Source: Lactobacillus kalixensis DSM 16043 (lineage in GTDB: Bacteria; Bacillota; Bacilli; Lactobacillales; Lactobacillaceae). Taken from it: a DNA stretch of 64,000 nt. Shown here piece by piece: positions 25,615 through 36,180 of the stretch; position 1 is the first letter of the stretch; each line of letters begins with the position of its first letter. The translations under genes and the position numbers were made by a program. The notes below the pieces were generated by a model that worked only from the letters and a program-made list of their open reading frames with translations, was not told the DNA's origin and did not search any database. The DNA lies in NCBI RefSeq assembly GCF_001434335.1, contig NZ_AZFM01000008.1:1-64000 (forward strand), written 5' to 3'.

Positions 25615-26535
25615 ATGGGATTATTGGAAAAAGTGAAAAATGGAATTGTATTAGATGGAGCAATGTCAGATGAATTAGAAAAACAAGGCGTTAAGACCAA
25701 TAATCCTTTGTGGACTGGGATCGCACTAGTAAATCAATTAGATGCTGTGTACCAAGCACATACAGATTATTTCAATGCGGGAGCAGAATTAGTTATTACC
25801 AACACTTATCAAGCAAATGTTCAAGCTTTTGAAAAACTTGGATATTCAAGAAAAGAAGCAGAAGAATTTATCAAAAATGCGGTTAAAATTGCTAAAAAGG
25901 CTCGTGATGATTATGAAACAAAAACAGGTAAGCATAATTATGTTGCCGCAACAATTGGATCATACGGAGCATATTTAGCAGATGGGAGCGAGTATTCAGG
26001 TGATTTTGAATTAACTAAAAAAGCGTATTTGGATTTTCATTTACCTAGATTGCAATTGGTTTTAGAAGAAGAACCTGATTTAATTGCACTAGAAACTCAA
26101 CCTAAGATTAGTGAGCCGGTAGCTGTTTTAGACTGGCTTCAAGAAAATCATCCTGATATTCCGGTTTACGTCAGTTTTACTTTGAAGGATGCTACACATC
26201 TTAGCGACGGGACCACTATTAAAGAAGCGGTTCAGGAATTAAAAAAATACGATCAAGTTATCAGCGTTGGAATTAACTGTATTAAGCCAGATTTAGTGAA
26301 CGATAGCTTAAGTGAGTTCCATCGATTTACTAATTTGCCGTTAGTTGTTTATCCAAATCTTGGCGCCACTTATGATCCTAAAATTAAGCAATGGGTAGAA
26401 TTTAAAGAAAAATTTGATTTCGAAGAATTAACAAATGAATGGTTTAATCATGGTGCTCGTTTGATTGGAGGATGTTGTACAACTGGTCCTAAAGAAATTA
26501 GTGAAATTCATGAAGCTATTGAAAAATTAAGATAG
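25615..26535 (+). CDS. mmuM: Homocysteine S-methyltransferase
   Basis: Transfers a methyl group from S-methylmethionine (or a similar donor) to homocysteine, making methionine. It belongs to the Zn-dependent MmuM/BHMT family: LDGAMSDELE at the N-terminus, ITNTYQA, and zinc ligands in GINCI and the C-terminal GGCCTTGP. The length of about 306 residues is standard. ATG 25615 is chosen over upstream GTG/TTG codons, although the AGAAAGAAG before it is only a fair ribosome binding site. The methionine T-box and the downstream permease support the assignment. Confidence 0.93.
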   Translation: MGLLEKVKNGIVLDGAMSDELEKQGVKTNNPLWTGIALVNQLDAVYQAHTDYFNAGAELVITNTYQANVQAFEKLGYSRKEAEEFIKNAVKIAKKARDDYETKTGKHNYVAATIGSYGAYLADGSEYSGDFELTKKAYLDFHLPRLQLVLEEEPDLIALETQPKISEPVAVLDWLQENHPDIPVYVSFTLKDATHLSDGTTIKEAVQELKKYDQVISVGINCIKPDLVNDSLSEFHRFTNLPLVVYPNLGATYDPKIKQWVEFKEKFDFEELTNEWFNHGARLIGGCCTTGPKEISEIHEAIEKLR

Positions 26536-26547
26536 GAGGGTGAAAGA

Positions 26548-27936
26548 ATGGCGCACAAAACTCATTTAAAAAGAGAAATGGGCACTAGGCATATTCGTAT
26601 GATTTCACTTGGTGGGGTAATTGGAACAGGTCTTTTCTTAAGCTCTGGCTATACAATTCATGAAGCTGGGCCACTAGGTACGGTGATTGCATATTTGGTT
26701 GGTGCATTAATTGTTTTTGCAGTAATGCTTTGTCTCGGTGAATTATCAGTTGCAATGCCTTATACAGGTGCTTTTCACTTTTATGCTAAAAAATATATCG
26801 GTCCTTCAACTGGCTTTGTTGTTGCAATCTTATATTGGTTAACGTGGACGATTGCACTTGGATCAGAATTTACAGCTGCTGGATTGATTATGCAGAAATG
26901 GTTCCCACATGTTCCAGTTTGGATCTGGAGTCTTGCTTGTATGATTTTAATCTTTTTGAGCAATTTTTTCTCAGTGAAAATTTTTGCTGAAAGTGAATTT
27001 TTGTTTTCGGCAATTAAAGTTTTTGCAATTATTGCCTTTATTATTTTAGGATTACTTGCGATAGTTGGGATCCTTCCTGTCGAAGGTTTTAGTCATGCAC
27101 CAGGATTTGCTAACTTTTACCAAAATGGTTGGTTCCCCAATGGCTTTGGTGGAGTGTTCACCACAATGCTAACAGTAAATTTTGCTTTTTCTGGAACAGA
27201 ATTGATTGGAATTACTGCAGGAGAGGCGGAAAATCCGCAAGAAGCCATTCCAAGCGCAATTAAAACTACTTTATGGCGGTTAGTTATTTTCTTCATCGGT
27301 AGCATTGTTGTAATGGCTGCCTTGATTCCTTACAAAGTAGCTGGAGTTACTCAAAGTCCATTTGTTTATGTCTTGAATTTAATTCATGTACCATTTGCAG
27401 CAGATATTATGAACTTCGTTGTATTAACAGCAATTATTTCCGCGGCTAACTCTGGTCTGTACGCATCAACTAGAATGCTCTGGTCGCTAAGTAATGAGGG
27501 AACGATTCCTAAGGCATTTCAAAAGACGGGGAAAAATGGCGTGCCAACTTTAGCATTAATCGTCAGCATGCTCGGAGGAATTTTTGCATTAATTTCAAGC
27601 AAAGTTGCAGCAAGCACTGTATATTTAGTACTAGTTTCAATCTCAGGTTTAGCAGTTGTAATTGTATGGATGGCAATTGCTTTAGCGGAACTCAATTTTA
27701 GAAAACAATTTTTAAAAGAAGGTCATCAATTGAGTGAGTTAAAATATCGCACACCGTGGTATCCAGTGGTTCCTTATTTTGCTTTCATTGCTAGTTTATT
27801 GTCCTGTATCTTAATTTGGTTTGATCCAACTCAAAGAGTTGCACTGTACTACACAATCCCATTTGTAGCAATCTGCTACTTAATTCATTATTTATGGAGA
27901 AATTTTGGCAAAAAAGTTGAAGAAGTCGAAGAATAA
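26548..27936 (+). CDS. mmuP: APC-family amino acid permease, probably S-methylmethionine
   Basis: A 12-span amino acid/polyamine/organocation transporter of 462 residues. The N-terminus has the family motif [13 protein letters not shown] near residue 25. [11 protein letters not shown] near 220, [14 protein letters not shown] near 300 and a charged C-terminal tail follow. It begins 12 bp after mmuM behind GGAGGG and shares its methionine T-box, as in the mmuM-mmuP pair of other bacteria, so S-methylmethionine or methionine is the likely substrate. Family certain; substrate from context. Confidence 0.85.
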   Translation: MAHKTHLKREMGTRHIRMISLGGVIGTGLFLSSGYTIHEAGPLGTVIAYLVGALIVFAVMLCLGELSVAMPYTGAFHFYAKKYIGPSTGFVVAILYWLTWTIALGSEFTAAGLIMQKWFPHVPVWIWSLACMILIFLSNFFSVKIFAESEFLFSAIKVFAIIAFIILGLLAIVGILPVEGFSHAPGFANFYQNGWFPNGFGGVFTTMLTVNFAFSGTELIGITAGEAENPQEAIPSAIKTTLWRLVIFFIGSIVVMAALIPYKVAGVTQSPFVYVLNLIHVPFAADIMNFVVLTAIISAANSGLYASTRMLWSLSNEGTIPKAFQKTGKNGVPTLALIVSMLGGIFALISSKVAASTVYLVLVSISGLAVVIVWMAIALAELNFRKQFLKEGHQLSELKYRTPWYPVVPYFAFIASLLSCILIWFDPTQRVALYYTIPFVAICYLIHYLWRNFGKKVEEVEE

Positions 27937-27937
27937 G

Positions 27938-27966
27938 AAAAAGCCTGCAAATGCAGGCTTTTTTAC
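27938..27966. terminator. Terminator after the permease gene
   Basis: AAAAAGCCTGC pairs with GCAGGCTTTTT around AAAT (27938-27964). The structure is strong and can act on both strands between convergent genes. Confidence 0.93.
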
Positions 27967-27983
27967 ATAATCTCTAATATGTG

Positions 27984-28811
27984 TTAGTCCTCTATCCCAA
28001 GGTGGTGCATAATCAATGCAGCAGTTTCTTCAATTGATCTGTGAGCTACATTAATTACATAACAACCCAGTTCCTTGTATAATTTTTGAGCTGATGCAAG
28101 TTCTTGATTAATTGAATCCATATTAGAGTAGGTGGTATCTGGATTTAATCCATAAGAAATCATTCTTTGACGACGAATTTCGTTCAAAACTGAAGGATCG
28201 TTAGTTAAACCGATGATCTTCTTTGGATCAACTTGGTAAATTTCCTTTGGAATATGAGTTTCTGGAACCAATGGTAAGTTAGCGACCTTCAAGTTCTTGT
28301 TAGCTAAGAAGAGTGAAAGTGGAGTCTTAGAAGTTCTAGATACGCCAAGTAAGACAACGTCAGCTTCTAAGAAACCTTTAGGATCTTTACCGTCATCATA
28401 CATAACAGCAAATTCCATTGCTGAAATACGGTCAAAGTAGTTTTCATTAAGTTTGTGTTGTGCACCACTTTGTTCAACTGGACGCATCCCTGTAGTTTGA
28501 GCTAGTGCTTCTACAGAAGGTGAGAGGATGTCAACACTTTGAATGTTGTGTTCGCGAGCAAAGCGAATAACTGGTAATTGCATCTCATCTTTAACCAAAC
28601 TGTAGATTAAAACTAAGTTTGGGAAATTTTCAACTTCCTTGAAGACTTCATCTAACTTTTCTTTGTTAGTGATGAATGGGTAACGGCGATAATTAATTTT
28701 TGCCTCAGGGAATTGTGCCGCAGCGGCAGTAGCGTTGTTAAAAGCAGTATCGCCAGCTGCATCAGAGATAATAATAATGTTTACTTCAATTTTTTCTTTG
28801 TTTTCAGGCAT
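27984..28811 (-). CDS. PEP synthase / pyruvate-phosphate dikinase regulatory protein
   Basis: A DUF299 bifunctional Ser/Thr kinase-phosphorylase that inactivates and reactivates PPDK or PEP synthase using ADP and phosphate. The 275-residue length is typical. IISDAAGDTA is at the N-terminus and a P-loop-like GVSRTSKTPLS lies near residue 155. The C-terminus has HRSIEETAA. No PPDK or PEP synthase gene is in the window, so its target here is unknown. It is monocistronic and divergent from rpsU. Confidence 0.92.
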   Translation of the reverse strand: MPENKEKIEVNIIIISDAAGDTAFNNATAAAAQFPEAKINYRRYPFITNKEKLDEVFKEVENFPNLVLIYSLVKDEMQLPVIRFAREHNIQSVDILSPSVEALAQTTGMRPVEQSGAQHKLNENYFDRISAMEFAVMYDDGKDPKGFLEADVVLLGVSRTSKTPLSLFLANKNLKVANLPLVPETHIPKEIYQVDPKKIIGLTNDPSVLNEIRRQRMISYGLNPDTTYSNMDSINQELASAQKLYKELGCYVINVAHRSIEETAALIMHHLGIED

Positions 28812-28938
28812 TAATTCGCACCTCTTTCTATAGTTAAAATTATACCGAAAAATACGGTAAATTGAAATCGCTTAACTAACTTTAAATTGTGTTTTTATAA
28901 ACATGCAAAAATAATTTTCAAAAATTTCAAACTTTCTA

Positions 28939-28966
28939 TTGACCGACCGATTTCGTTTGCTATAAT
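28939..28966 (+). promoter_or_regulatory. Strong promoter of rpsU
   Basis: TTGACC (28939-28944), 16-bp spacer, perfect TATAAT (28961-28966), preceded by AT-rich DNA. A small hairpin TGGCG-TAA-CGCCA (28980-28992) lies in the leader, before GGAGGG. Confidence 0.88.
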
Positions 28967-29015
28967 TTAATTAAACGTATGGCGTAACGCCAAGAAATGG
29001 AAGGAGGGATCACAC

Positions 29016-29192
29016 ATGGCTAAGACTATCGTTCACGAAAACGAGTCTATTGATGATGCTCTTCGTCGTTTCAAGCGTTCCGTTTCTAGAAGTGGTACCT
29101 TACAAGAATACCGTAAGCGCGAATTCTACGAAAAACCTAGTGTTCGCAGAAAGCTTAAGTCAGAAGCTGCACGCAAGCGTAGACATTATTAA
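29016..29192 (+). CDS. rpsU: 30S ribosomal protein S21
   Basis: A 58-residue basic protein starting [20 protein letters not shown] and ending KRRHY, diagnostic for S21, a late-binding component of the 30S subunit that helps mRNA engagement. The ATG is preceded by AAGGAGGG with ideal spacing. Its own strong promoter and terminator flank it, so it can be expressed independently of yqeY-phoH downstream, the usual Firmicutes neighbourhood. Confidence 0.98.
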
Positions 29193-29197
29193 TAAAT

Positions 29198-29230
29198 AAA
29201 AAACTCTCACACAAAAGTGAGGGTTTTTTG
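29198..29230 (+). terminator. Terminator after rpsU
   Basis: AAAAAACTCTCAC (29198-29210) pairs with GTGAGGGTTTTTT (29217-29229) with one T-G pair. Some read-through into yqeY may occur. Confidence 0.9.
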
Positions 29231-29307
29231 TTTGAATATTTTATCATCTTATTAAGTCTGTTATAATTCTATTGTAGGTTTTTTATCTACAGAAAGAAGG
29301 AACTACG

Positions 29308-29751
29308 TTGAGTTTATCTGATGAGATCATGGCTGATATGAAACAAGCCATGAAGGATAGAGATAAAATTAAGTTAAATACTGTTAGAATGATTAAATCA
29401 GCTTTAATGAATGAAAAGATCAAATTAGGTCATGATTTAAATGCTGATGAAGAATTAACAGTTTTAAATCGTGAGAAAAAGCAAAGAGAAGAATCAATTG
29501 AAGAATTTGCCAAAGGCAAAAGAGATGACTTAGTTGATGCTACCAAAAAGGAATTAACTGTTGTAGAAAGTTATATGCCTAAACCATTATCTAAGGATGA
29601 ATTAAATAAGATTGTTGCTGAAACTATTCAAGAAGTTGATGCAAAAGGTAAATCTGATTTTGGTAAGGTAATGAAGGCTCTTATGCCCAAAATTAAGGGC
29701 CGCGCCGATGGCAAAGAAGCTTCAGCTTTGGTTCGAAACCAATTGAATTAA
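29308..29751 (+). CDS. yqeY: GatB/YqeY domain protein
   Basis: The 147-residue protein resembles the tRNA-binding tail domain of GatB, with the N-terminal helical part rich in Lys/Glu and the family ends VESYMPKPLS and KGRADGKEASALV. Its precise function is not settled; a tRNA-amidation or tRNA-binding role is suspected for the family. The start is TTG with AGAAGGA eight bases upstream. It sits between rpsU and phoH as in many Firmicutes. Confidence 0.93.
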   Translation: MSLSDEIMADMKQAMKDRDKIKLNTVRMIKSALMNEKIKLGHDLNADEELTVLNREKKQREESIEEFAKGKRDDLVDATKKELTVVESYMPKPLSKDELNKIVAETIQEVDAKGKSDFGKVMKALMPKIKGRADGKEASALVRNQLN

Positions 29752-29777
29752 TCAAAATTGAAGAAGGAGCGACTCAC

Positions 29778-30734
29778 TTGGTTCAAACAAGTTTTATTCC
29801 TGACAACCCTGAAAACATTCAGAAACTCGTTGGTGTAAATGACGGAAACTTAAAACTATTATCAGAAGGCTATGATGTTTCAGTATCTGACACAGGTAAC
29901 GAAATTGTCGTTGCAGGCGAAAATGATCAAAACATCAAAAAAGTCATGGCTGTTTTAAAAGCACTAGACAATGTTGTGAATACTGGTGTTAACATCAGTG
30001 CGCCCGATGTTGTAAGTGCGATGAAAATGGCAGATAAAGGCACAACTGAATACTTTTCTGATCTGTATAAACAAGTTTTGATTCGGGACACTAAAGGTAG
30101 ACCGATCAGAGTTAAAAATATGGGACAAAAGCGTTATGTTGAAGCTATTCAAAAAAATGATGTGGTTTTTGGAATCGGTCCAGCGGGTACTGGTAAAACA
30201 TTCTTAGCTGTAGTGTGTGCTATTGCTGCTTTTAAGAAAGGTGAAGTTTCTAGAATTGTTTTAACTAGACCTGCTGTTGAAGCTGGCGAATCTCTTGGAT
30301 TTTTACCAGGGGATTTAAAGGAAAAAGTTGATCCATATTTGAGACCAATTTACGACTCGTTATACGCTATTTTAGGCAATAATACTACTGACCGCCTAAT
30401 GGAACGCGGAACTATTGAAGTAGCTCCTTTAGCTTATATGCGTGGACGAACACTTGATGACGCCTTTGTCATCTTAGATGAAGCTCAAAATACTACCGAC
30501 GCGCAAATGAAAATGTTCTTAACGCGTTTGGGCTTTAATTCCAAGATGATTGTTAATGGTGACATGACGCAAGTCGATTTACCAGGGCGCCAGCACAGTG
30601 GTTTAGTTGATGCTCAGCATATATTAAAGGGTATTGATCAGATTAAATTCATCAACTTTTCATCTAATGATGTTGTTAGACATCCTGTTGTCGCAAAGAT
30701 TATTAATGCATACGAAAAAGAGGAAACAAGATAA
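29778..30734 (+). CDS. PhoH-like ATPase
   Basis: A 318-residue PhoH/YbeZ protein: N-terminal KH-like region, then a P-loop ATPase with Walker A GPAGTGKT near residue 135 and Walker B FVILDEAQN near 233. It is thought to act with YbeY in RNA metabolism, and ybeY follows immediately. Translation starts at TTG 29778 behind AAGGAG; the sequence VQTSF then leads into the expected N-terminus. Function in detail is unproven. Confidence 0.94.
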   Translation: MVQTSFIPDNPENIQKLVGVNDGNLKLLSEGYDVSVSDTGNEIVVAGENDQNIKKVMAVLKALDNVVNTGVNISAPDVVSAMKMADKGTTEYFSDLYKQVLIRDTKGRPIRVKNMGQKRYVEAIQKNDVVFGIGPAGTGKTFLAVVCAIAAFKKGEVSRIVLTRPAVEAGESLGFLPGDLKEKVDPYLRPIYDSLYAILGNNTTDRLMERGTIEVAPLAYMRGRTLDDAFVILDEAQNTTDAQMKMFLTRLGFNSKMIVNGDMTQVDLPGRQHSGLVDAQHILKGIDQIKFINFSSNDVVRHPVVAKIINAYEKEETR

Positions 30735-30736
30735 AA

Positions 30737-31261
30737 ATGGATCCAATTGAAATTACATATAATGATGAAGTGGGTTTTTTAGACGATACAAAAAGAGATT
30801 GGCAAGATTGGATCATGAAGTTGTTGCTACTTGCTAAAAAAGAAATCGGAAAAGATACCAATCTTGCTATGAGCATTAATTTTGTTGACGAAGATCGTAG
30901 TCATGAAATTAATTTAAAGTATCGCGATAAAGACCGTCCAACGGATGTGATTTCTTTTGCAATTGAAGATGGGGAAGATGGACTGGATATGTCTGTATTT
31001 GCTACCGATCCTGATTTTCAAGAAGATATTGGTGATCTTTTTATGTGTCCTGGCGTTATCAAACGACACAGTGTTGAATATGGTACTGGCTTTGATCGTG
31101 AATTCGGCTATACTATTGTTCACGGCTTTTTGCATTTAAATGGCTACGACCACATTAAGCCTGAAGAAGCAAAAGAGATGTTTGGTATTCAAGGTAAAGT
31201 CTTAGAGGACTACGGCTTACCTTTATACCCAGATCAATTAGATGTTGGAAGAGGTAAATAA
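30737..31261 (+). CDS. ybeY: Endoribonuclease YbeY, rRNA maturation factor
   Basis: A metal-dependent RNase needed for 16S rRNA 3'-end maturation and ribosome quality control. The catalytic zinc site H3xH5xH is intact in [11 protein letters not shown] near residue 130, and RPTDVISFA matches the family. At 174 residues it is slightly longer than the E. coli protein. It starts two bases after phoH and its stop overlaps the era start (TAATG), so phoH, ybeY and era are tightly coupled. Confidence 0.96.
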   Translation: MDPIEITYNDEVGFLDDTKRDWQDWIMKLLLLAKKEIGKDTNLAMSINFVDEDRSHEINLKYRDKDRPTDVISFAIEDGEDGLDMSVFATDPDFQEDIGDLFMCPGVIKRHSVEYGTGFDREFGYTIVHGFLHLNGYDHIKPEEAKEMFGIQGKVLEDYGLPLYPDQLDVGRGK

Positions 31262-32166
31262 TGGACCAAAAGAAAGCTTTTAAATCTGGATTCGTTGCAA
31301 TTGTTGGTCGACCAAATGTTGGAAAATCAACTTTAATGAATCGTCTTGTCGGAGAAAAAATTGCAATTACTTCTAATAAGCCTCAAACTACGAGAAACCG
31401 TATTTCTGGTATTTATACAGGCGATGATATGCAGGCAATTTTTGTCGATACTCCCGGTATCTTTAAGCCTCATTCAGATTTAGATAACTACATGGATAAG
31501 GCAAGTTTTGGAAGTTTAAAAGATGTTGATTTAGTCATGTTTATGGTTGAAGCAGCACCTGCTGGCAAAGGCGATGAATATATTGCCGATTTAGTTAAAA
31601 AGGCTAAAGTTCCAGCTCTTTTAGTAATTAATAAAGTTGACGAAGTTCATCCAGATAAACTTTTACCAATTATTGATTCTTACCGTAAATTAGGTGATTT
31701 TAAGGAATTTTTACCAGTTTCAGCTACCGAAGGGATTGGTATTCCAGATTTGTTAGATTCGCTATACAAGTATCTACCAGAAGGCCCACAATATTATAGT
31801 TCAGATGAAATTACCGATCGTCCTGAATACTTTATTGTGGCCGAATTGATTCGTGAACAGATCTTGCATTTAACCGGTCAAGAAGTTCCACATGCTACTG
31901 CTGTTGCAGTAGAGAGAATGAATCAACGCGTTAATGGTAAGCTTCAGATCGAAGCTACTATTTATGTTGAACGCGATGGTCAAAAGGGCATTATCATTGG
32001 TAAAGGTGGATCAATGCTTAAGAAGATTGGAATCAATTCGCGCAAAGCGATCGAAAGCCTTTTAGGTGAAAAGGTCAATTTACGTTTATGGGTAAAGGTT
32101 CAACATAACTGGCGCTCAGATCCAAGTTTCTTAAAGATGATTGGTTACGACAAAAAGGAATTATAA
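31261..32166 (+). CDS. era: GTPase Era
   Basis: A GTPase that binds the 3' end of 16S rRNA during 30S assembly. G1 is GRPNVGKS (near residues 13-20), G3 DTPG, G4 NKVD, and the C-terminal KH domain contains [14 protein letters not shown]. It is full length at 301 residues. It shares its first base with the ybeY stop codon. recO follows three bases later. Confidence 0.98.
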   Translation: MDQKKAFKSGFVAIVGRPNVGKSTLMNRLVGEKIAITSNKPQTTRNRISGIYTGDDMQAIFVDTPGIFKPHSDLDNYMDKASFGSLKDVDLVMFMVEAAPAGKGDEYIADLVKKAKVPALLVINKVDEVHPDKLLPIIDSYRKLGDFKEFLPVSATEGIGIPDLLDSLYKYLPEGPQYYSSDEITDRPEYFIVAELIREQILHLTGQEVPHATAVAVERMNQRVNGKLQIEATIYVERDGQKGIIIGKGGSMLKKIGINSRKAIESLLGEKVNLRLWVKVQHNWRSDPSFLKMIGYDKKEL

Positions 32167-32169
32167 TTA

Positions 32170-32922
32170 ATGGTACGTGAACTTAAGGAAGTTCAAGGCA
32201 TCATTATTAAACGTCAAAAATATAAAGAAGCAGACTTGCTTGCTAAAGTTTTCACTAAAAATGATGGCATAATTACAATGATTGTTCGTGGTGCATTAAG
32301 ACCTAAATCAAGGCTCGGTGCAGCAACAATGATTTTTTCGTATGGGACTTATGTAATCAATACAAGTGGACATGGATTAAGCATGCTGCGTACCTATAAA
32401 GAAGTAAAGCAATTCGATAATCTGTATCAGGACATGACTAAGAATGCTTATGCTTCTTTTATTTTTGATTTAATAGATCATGCCTTTATAGAATATCAAT
32501 CGCTTGGAAAGTATTTCGATTTAGGAGAATTTGCAGTTAGAAAGATCAATGAAGGAGTTGATCCTGAAATGATCACGCAAATTGTCCAGATGCAGCTACT
32601 TGAAGCATACGGTGTAAAACCAGAACTTGAAAAATGTGTCATTTGCGGGAAAACTAAAGGAATTTTTGACTATTCAATCAAACTAGGCGGAATTATTTGC
32701 AGCGATCATTTTTATCAAGAAAATAATCGCTTGCATTTAAAACCAAAAGAAACCGCAATTTTAAGAACAATTGGCTTATTACCAATTGAACGATTGGGTA
32801 ATATTTCTATTAGTGAAGACTCTAAAAAAGCAACAAGAGACGCAATTGATCGTATTTACCGTCAAACAGTTGATCTTAATTTAAAAACTAAAAAGTTTTT
32901 AGACGAATTAAAACTCTTTTAG
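32170..32922 (+). CDS. recO: DNA repair protein RecO
   Basis: RecO works with RecR to load RecA on gapped DNA. An N-terminal OB fold is followed by a helical domain with a cysteine cluster (CVICG near residue 155 and a later C-S-D-H) that can bind zinc. The 250-residue length is standard. It ends the era-recO string, and a glycine T-box leader starts just after it. Confidence 0.95.
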   Translation: MVRELKEVQGIIIKRQKYKEADLLAKVFTKNDGIITMIVRGALRPKSRLGAATMIFSYGTYVINTSGHGLSMLRTYKEVKQFDNLYQDMTKNAYASFIFDLIDHAFIEYQSLGKYFDLGEFAVRKINEGVDPEMITQIVQMQLLEAYGVKPELEKCVICGKTKGIFDYSIKLGGIICSDHFYQENNRLHLKPKETAILRTIGLLPIERLGNISISEDSKKATRDAIDRIYRQTVDLNLKTKKFLDELKLF

Positions 32923-32952
32923 TTCCCTAGGGTAGTTTTACTTGCAATCATG

Positions 32953-32961
32953 TGGTAAAAT
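32953..32961 (+). promoter_or_regulatory. Extended -10 of the glyQS T-box transcript
   Basis: TG-G-TAAAAT (32953-32961) forms an extended -10 with a weak -35 (TAGTTT) 17 bp upstream of the hexamer. Confidence 0.55.
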
Positions 32962-32973
32962 CATCAATGTATT

Positions 32974-33120
32974 TGACAACGATGAGGATTATAAAAAGTA
33001 TTAGTTTTAGCGAATGCCGTATGGTGAAAGGGCATCTAAGAAAAGGCACCTCTAGTCAATCTAATTAAGAGCAGGAAGAACACTTCCTGAATTAGGGTGG
33101 AACCGCGATAACAATTCGTC
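32974..33120 (+). promoter_or_regulatory. T-box riboswitch, glycine type, glyQS leader
   Basis: GAGG (32984-32987) pairs with CCTC at the base of stem I. The specifier loop carries GGC (33045-33047), a glycine codon, followed by the conserved A. The T-box AGGGTGGAACCGCG is at 33094-33107. The base after TGG is A, which complements the U discriminator of tRNA(Gly). It controls the two glycyl-tRNA synthetase subunits. Confidence 0.95.
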
Positions 33121-33149
33121 CCTATGCAAATTTTGCATAGGCTTTTTTT
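33121..33149 (+). terminator. Regulated terminator of the glycine T-box
   Basis: CCTATGCAAA pairs with TTTGCATAGG (33121-33141), followed by seven Ts (33143-33149). Confidence 0.93.
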
Positions 33150-33178
33150 ATAGCCTAGCGCAGGAAGGAAATGGAAAA

Positions 33179-34096
33179 ATGGCAGACAAAAAAATTAATA
33201 TCCAAAATATGATCTTTAAATTGGAACAATTCTGGTCCTCTAAAGGTTGTATGATTATGCCTTCATATGATGTTGAAAAGGGTGCAGGTACTATGAGTCC
33301 CTACACTTTTCTTCGTGCTGTTGGTCCAGAACCTTGGGCAGCATGCTACGTTGAACCATCAAGAAGACCAGCAGATGGGCGTTATGGCGAAAATCCTAAC
33401 AGATTATTCCAACACCACCAATTCCAAGTAGTTATCAAACCAGCTCCTAAGGATATTCAACAATATTACTTAGACAGTTTGAAAGTTTTAGGTATTGATC
33501 CACTTGAACATGATATTCGTTTCGTAGAAGACAACTGGGCTAACCCATCAATGGGTTGTGCTGGTGTTGGTTGGGAAGTTTGGCTTGATGGTATGGAAGT
33601 TTCTCAATTTACTTACTTCCAAGTCGTAGGTGAACTTGACGTTAAGCCAACTATGAGTGAAATCACTTACGGTGTTGAAAGATTGGCTTCATACATTCAA
33701 GATGTTAACTCAGTATTTGACCTTGAATGGGGTAATGGCGTTCTTTACCGTGACATTTTCAAACAACCTGAATATGAACACTCTAAGTATGCATTTGAAG
33801 AGTCAAATCAAGAACAATTACTAAAGTCATTTGACACTTATGAAACTACTGCTAAACGCTTATTAGACCAAAACTTAGTTCACCCAGCTTACGACTACAT
33901 CCTTAAGTGTTCACATACTTTCAACTTATTGGACGCACGTGGTGCAGTTTCAGTTACTGAACGTGCTGGTTACTTATCAAGAATTAGAAGTTTAGCACAT
34001 GAAGTAGCAGTTAAATTCGTTGAAGAACGTGAAAAGCGTGGATTCCCATTACTCAAGAGTGCAGAAGACAAGAAAGCAGGGGTTGAAAATGCCTAA
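33179..34096 (+). CDS. glyQ: Glycyl-tRNA synthetase alpha subunit
   Basis: The catalytic subunit of the alpha2beta2 bacterial glycyl-tRNA synthetase. The 305-residue protein has [14 protein letters not shown] near residue 62 and [15 protein letters not shown], characteristic of GlyQ. It is preceded by GGAAGGAAATGG and overlaps glyS by eight bases, so translation of the two subunits is coupled. Confidence 0.98.
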   Translation: MADKKINIQNMIFKLEQFWSSKGCMIMPSYDVEKGAGTMSPYTFLRAVGPEPWAACYVEPSRRPADGRYGENPNRLFQHHQFQVVIKPAPKDIQQYYLDSLKVLGIDPLEHDIRFVEDNWANPSMGCAGVGWEVWLDGMEVSQFTYFQVVGELDVKPTMSEITYGVERLASYIQDVNSVFDLEWGNGVLYRDIFKQPEYEHSKYAFEESNQEQLLKSFDTYETTAKRLLDQNLVHPAYDYILKCSHTFNLLDARGAVSVTERAGYLSRIRSLAHEVAVKFVEEREKRGFPLLKSAEDKKAGVENA

Positions 34097-36155
34097 AGAT
34101 TATTTATTTGAAATCGGTACTGAAGAAATGCCCGCTCACGTTGTTTTTCGCAGTGTTAAACAACTTGCTGATCGGACCCAAAAGTTTTTAAATGAAAATG
34201 GTTTGGACTTTAAGGATATTAAGACTTACTCAACTCCACGCCGTTTGACTATTCTTGTTGAAGACTTAGCTGAAAAACAAGAAGATATTGATGAAGTTAA
34301 AAAAGGTCCAGCAAAGAAAATTGCTCAAGATGCTGATGGTAATTGGACCAAGGCTGCTCAAGGATTTGCTCGCGGTCAAGGAATGACTGCTGATGATATC
34401 TACTTCGAAGAACTTAAGGGTACTGAATATGCTTATGTTCACGTTCAAAAAGAAGGTAAGAAAGCAAGCGACATCTTGCTTGGAATGTCTGATATTATCA
34501 AAGACATGACTTTCCCTACTAAAATGCGTTGGGATTCAAATGATTTTGAATTTGTTCGTCCAATTCACTGGCTTGTTTCATTATTTGGTAATGACGTTGT
34601 TCCAGTTAAGATTTTGGATATTACCGCTGGTCGTAAAACTCAAGGTCACCGTTTCTTAGGTGATTCAGTTGTTTTAGCAAGTGCTGACGATTATGTTGAT
34701 GCATTGAAGGATCAATTTGTAATCGTTGATGCAAAAGAACGCCAAGACATGATCGTTAACCAAATGAATGAATTGGCAAAGAAGAATAATTGGATAATTA
34801 AAGAAGACAAGAATTTACTTGAAGAAGTTACTAACCTTGTTGAATACCCAACTGTTTTTGCTGGTTCATTTGATGAAAAATACTTGCAAATTCCAAATGA
34901 AGTCTTAATTACTTCAATGAAAGACAATCAACGTTACTTTGAAGTTTACGATGAAAATGGTAAGCTGATTAATCACTTTATCGCGGTTAGAAATGGTAAC
35001 AAGGATTACCTTGATAATGTTATCTCTGGTAATGAAAAGGTTTTAGTTGCTCGACTTGATGATGCACAATTCTTCTACGATGAAGACCGTAAATACCCAT
35101 TAAGTCACTTCGCTGACAAGATGCAAAGCGTTTCATTCCACGATAAGATTGGTTCAATGGCCGAAAAGATGGCTAGAGTTAGAATCATCGGTAATTACTT
35201 AGCTAAGCGCTGGAATCTTCCAGAAAACGTTGTAACTGACTTTGATCGTGCAGCTGAACTTTACAAGTTTGACTTAGTAACTCAAATGGTTGGTGAATTC
35301 GCTGAATTGCAAGGTGTAATGGGCATGCACTATGCTCGTCTTGCTGGTGAAAATGAAGAAGTTAGTGTTGCAATTAAGGAACACTACATGCCTGCAACTG
35401 CTGAAGGTCCACTTCCAGAAACTACTGTAGGTTCATTATTATCAATTGCTGATAAGCTTGATACTATCATTACTTTCTTTGGCGCTGGCATGATTCCAAG
35501 CTCTTCAAATGATCCATATGCACTTCGTCGTTACGCATACGGTATTGTAAGAATTTTGCTTAATGAAAAATGGTCATTACCATTCAATGAAGTTTTACCA
35601 GAAATTGTTGATGCTGTTAATGGTAAGACTCCAGCTAAGCTTCCTAAGGAAGGCGAAGAAGATGAACAAATTGCTTTGTTCATTCGTGACAGAATTAAAC
35701 AATATCTTCAAAAGAACAACTTTAAGTACGATATTATTGATGCTGTTTTGGCTTCAAGTCAACAAGATCCAAGTCGTATTTTAGCTGCAGCTGACGTTTT
35801 ACAATTACACCATGATGATGATGAATTTAAGCCAGTAGTTGAAAGCTTGACTAGAATTGATAATATTTTGAAAAAGGCTAAGTACACTGGTAAAGCTGAT
35901 GTCGATGAAAACTTGTTCGATGACAATAGCGAAAATGAATTGTATGCTGGTGTTCAAAACTTACAAGAAGTTGAAGATTTAGCTGACTTGTATGCTGGAT
36001 TCGTACAATTACAACCAGTTATTGATCAATACTTTGAAACTAATATGATTATGGCCAAGGATGAAGCTGTTAAGAATAATCGCTTAGCTCAATTGAAGCA
36101 AGTAAGTGTCTTGGCTGATCGTTTAGGTGATTTAAGCAAGTTAGTTATCAAATAA
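34089..36155 (+). CDS. glyS: Glycyl-tRNA synthetase beta subunit
   Basis: The tRNA-binding subunit of the tetrameric enzyme, 688 residues, starting [16 protein letters not shown]. The conserved [14 protein letters not shown] block lies near residue 145 and the C-terminal region is an anticodon-binding DALR-like domain. A longer frame exists upstream, but the ATG at 34089 matches the family N-terminus and has GCAGGGG upstream inside glyQ. Confidence 0.97.
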   Translation: MPKDYLFEIGTEEMPAHVVFRSVKQLADRTQKFLNENGLDFKDIKTYSTPRRLTILVEDLAEKQEDIDEVKKGPAKKIAQDADGNWTKAAQGFARGQGMTADDIYFEELKGTEYAYVHVQKEGKKASDILLGMSDIIKDMTFPTKMRWDSNDFEFVRPIHWLVSLFGNDVVPVKILDITAGRKTQGHRFLGDSVVLASADDYVDALKDQFVIVDAKERQDMIVNQMNELAKKNNWIIKEDKNLLEEVTNLVEYPTVFAGSFDEKYLQIPNEVLITSMKDNQRYFEVYDENGKLINHFIAVRNGNKDYLDNVISGNEKVLVARLDDAQFFYDEDRKYPLSHFADKMQSVSFHDKIGSMAEKMARVRIIGNYLAKRWNLPENVVTDFDRAAELYKFDLVTQMVGEFAELQGVMGMHYARLAGENEEVSVAIKEHYMPATAEGPLPETTVGSLLSIADKLDTIITFFGAGMIPSSSNDPYALRRYAYGIVRILLNEKWSLPFNEVLPEIVDAVNGKTPAKLPKEGEEDEQIALFIRDRIKQYLQKNNFKYDIIDAVLASSQQDPSRILAAADVLQLHHDDDEFKPVVESLTRIDNILKKAKYTGKADVDENLFDDNSENELYAGVQNLQEVEDLADLYAGFVQLQPVIDQYFETNMIMAKDEAVKNNRLAQLKQVSVLADRLGDLSKLVIK

Positions 36156-36180
36156 TTTTATAAAGAATAGGTGATGCTAA

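Noticed and set aside
34020-34088. Upstream extension of glyS by 23 codons
   Set aside because: It overlaps glyQ in another frame, has no ribosome binding site and does not match the standard GlyS N-terminus, whereas ATG 34089 does.
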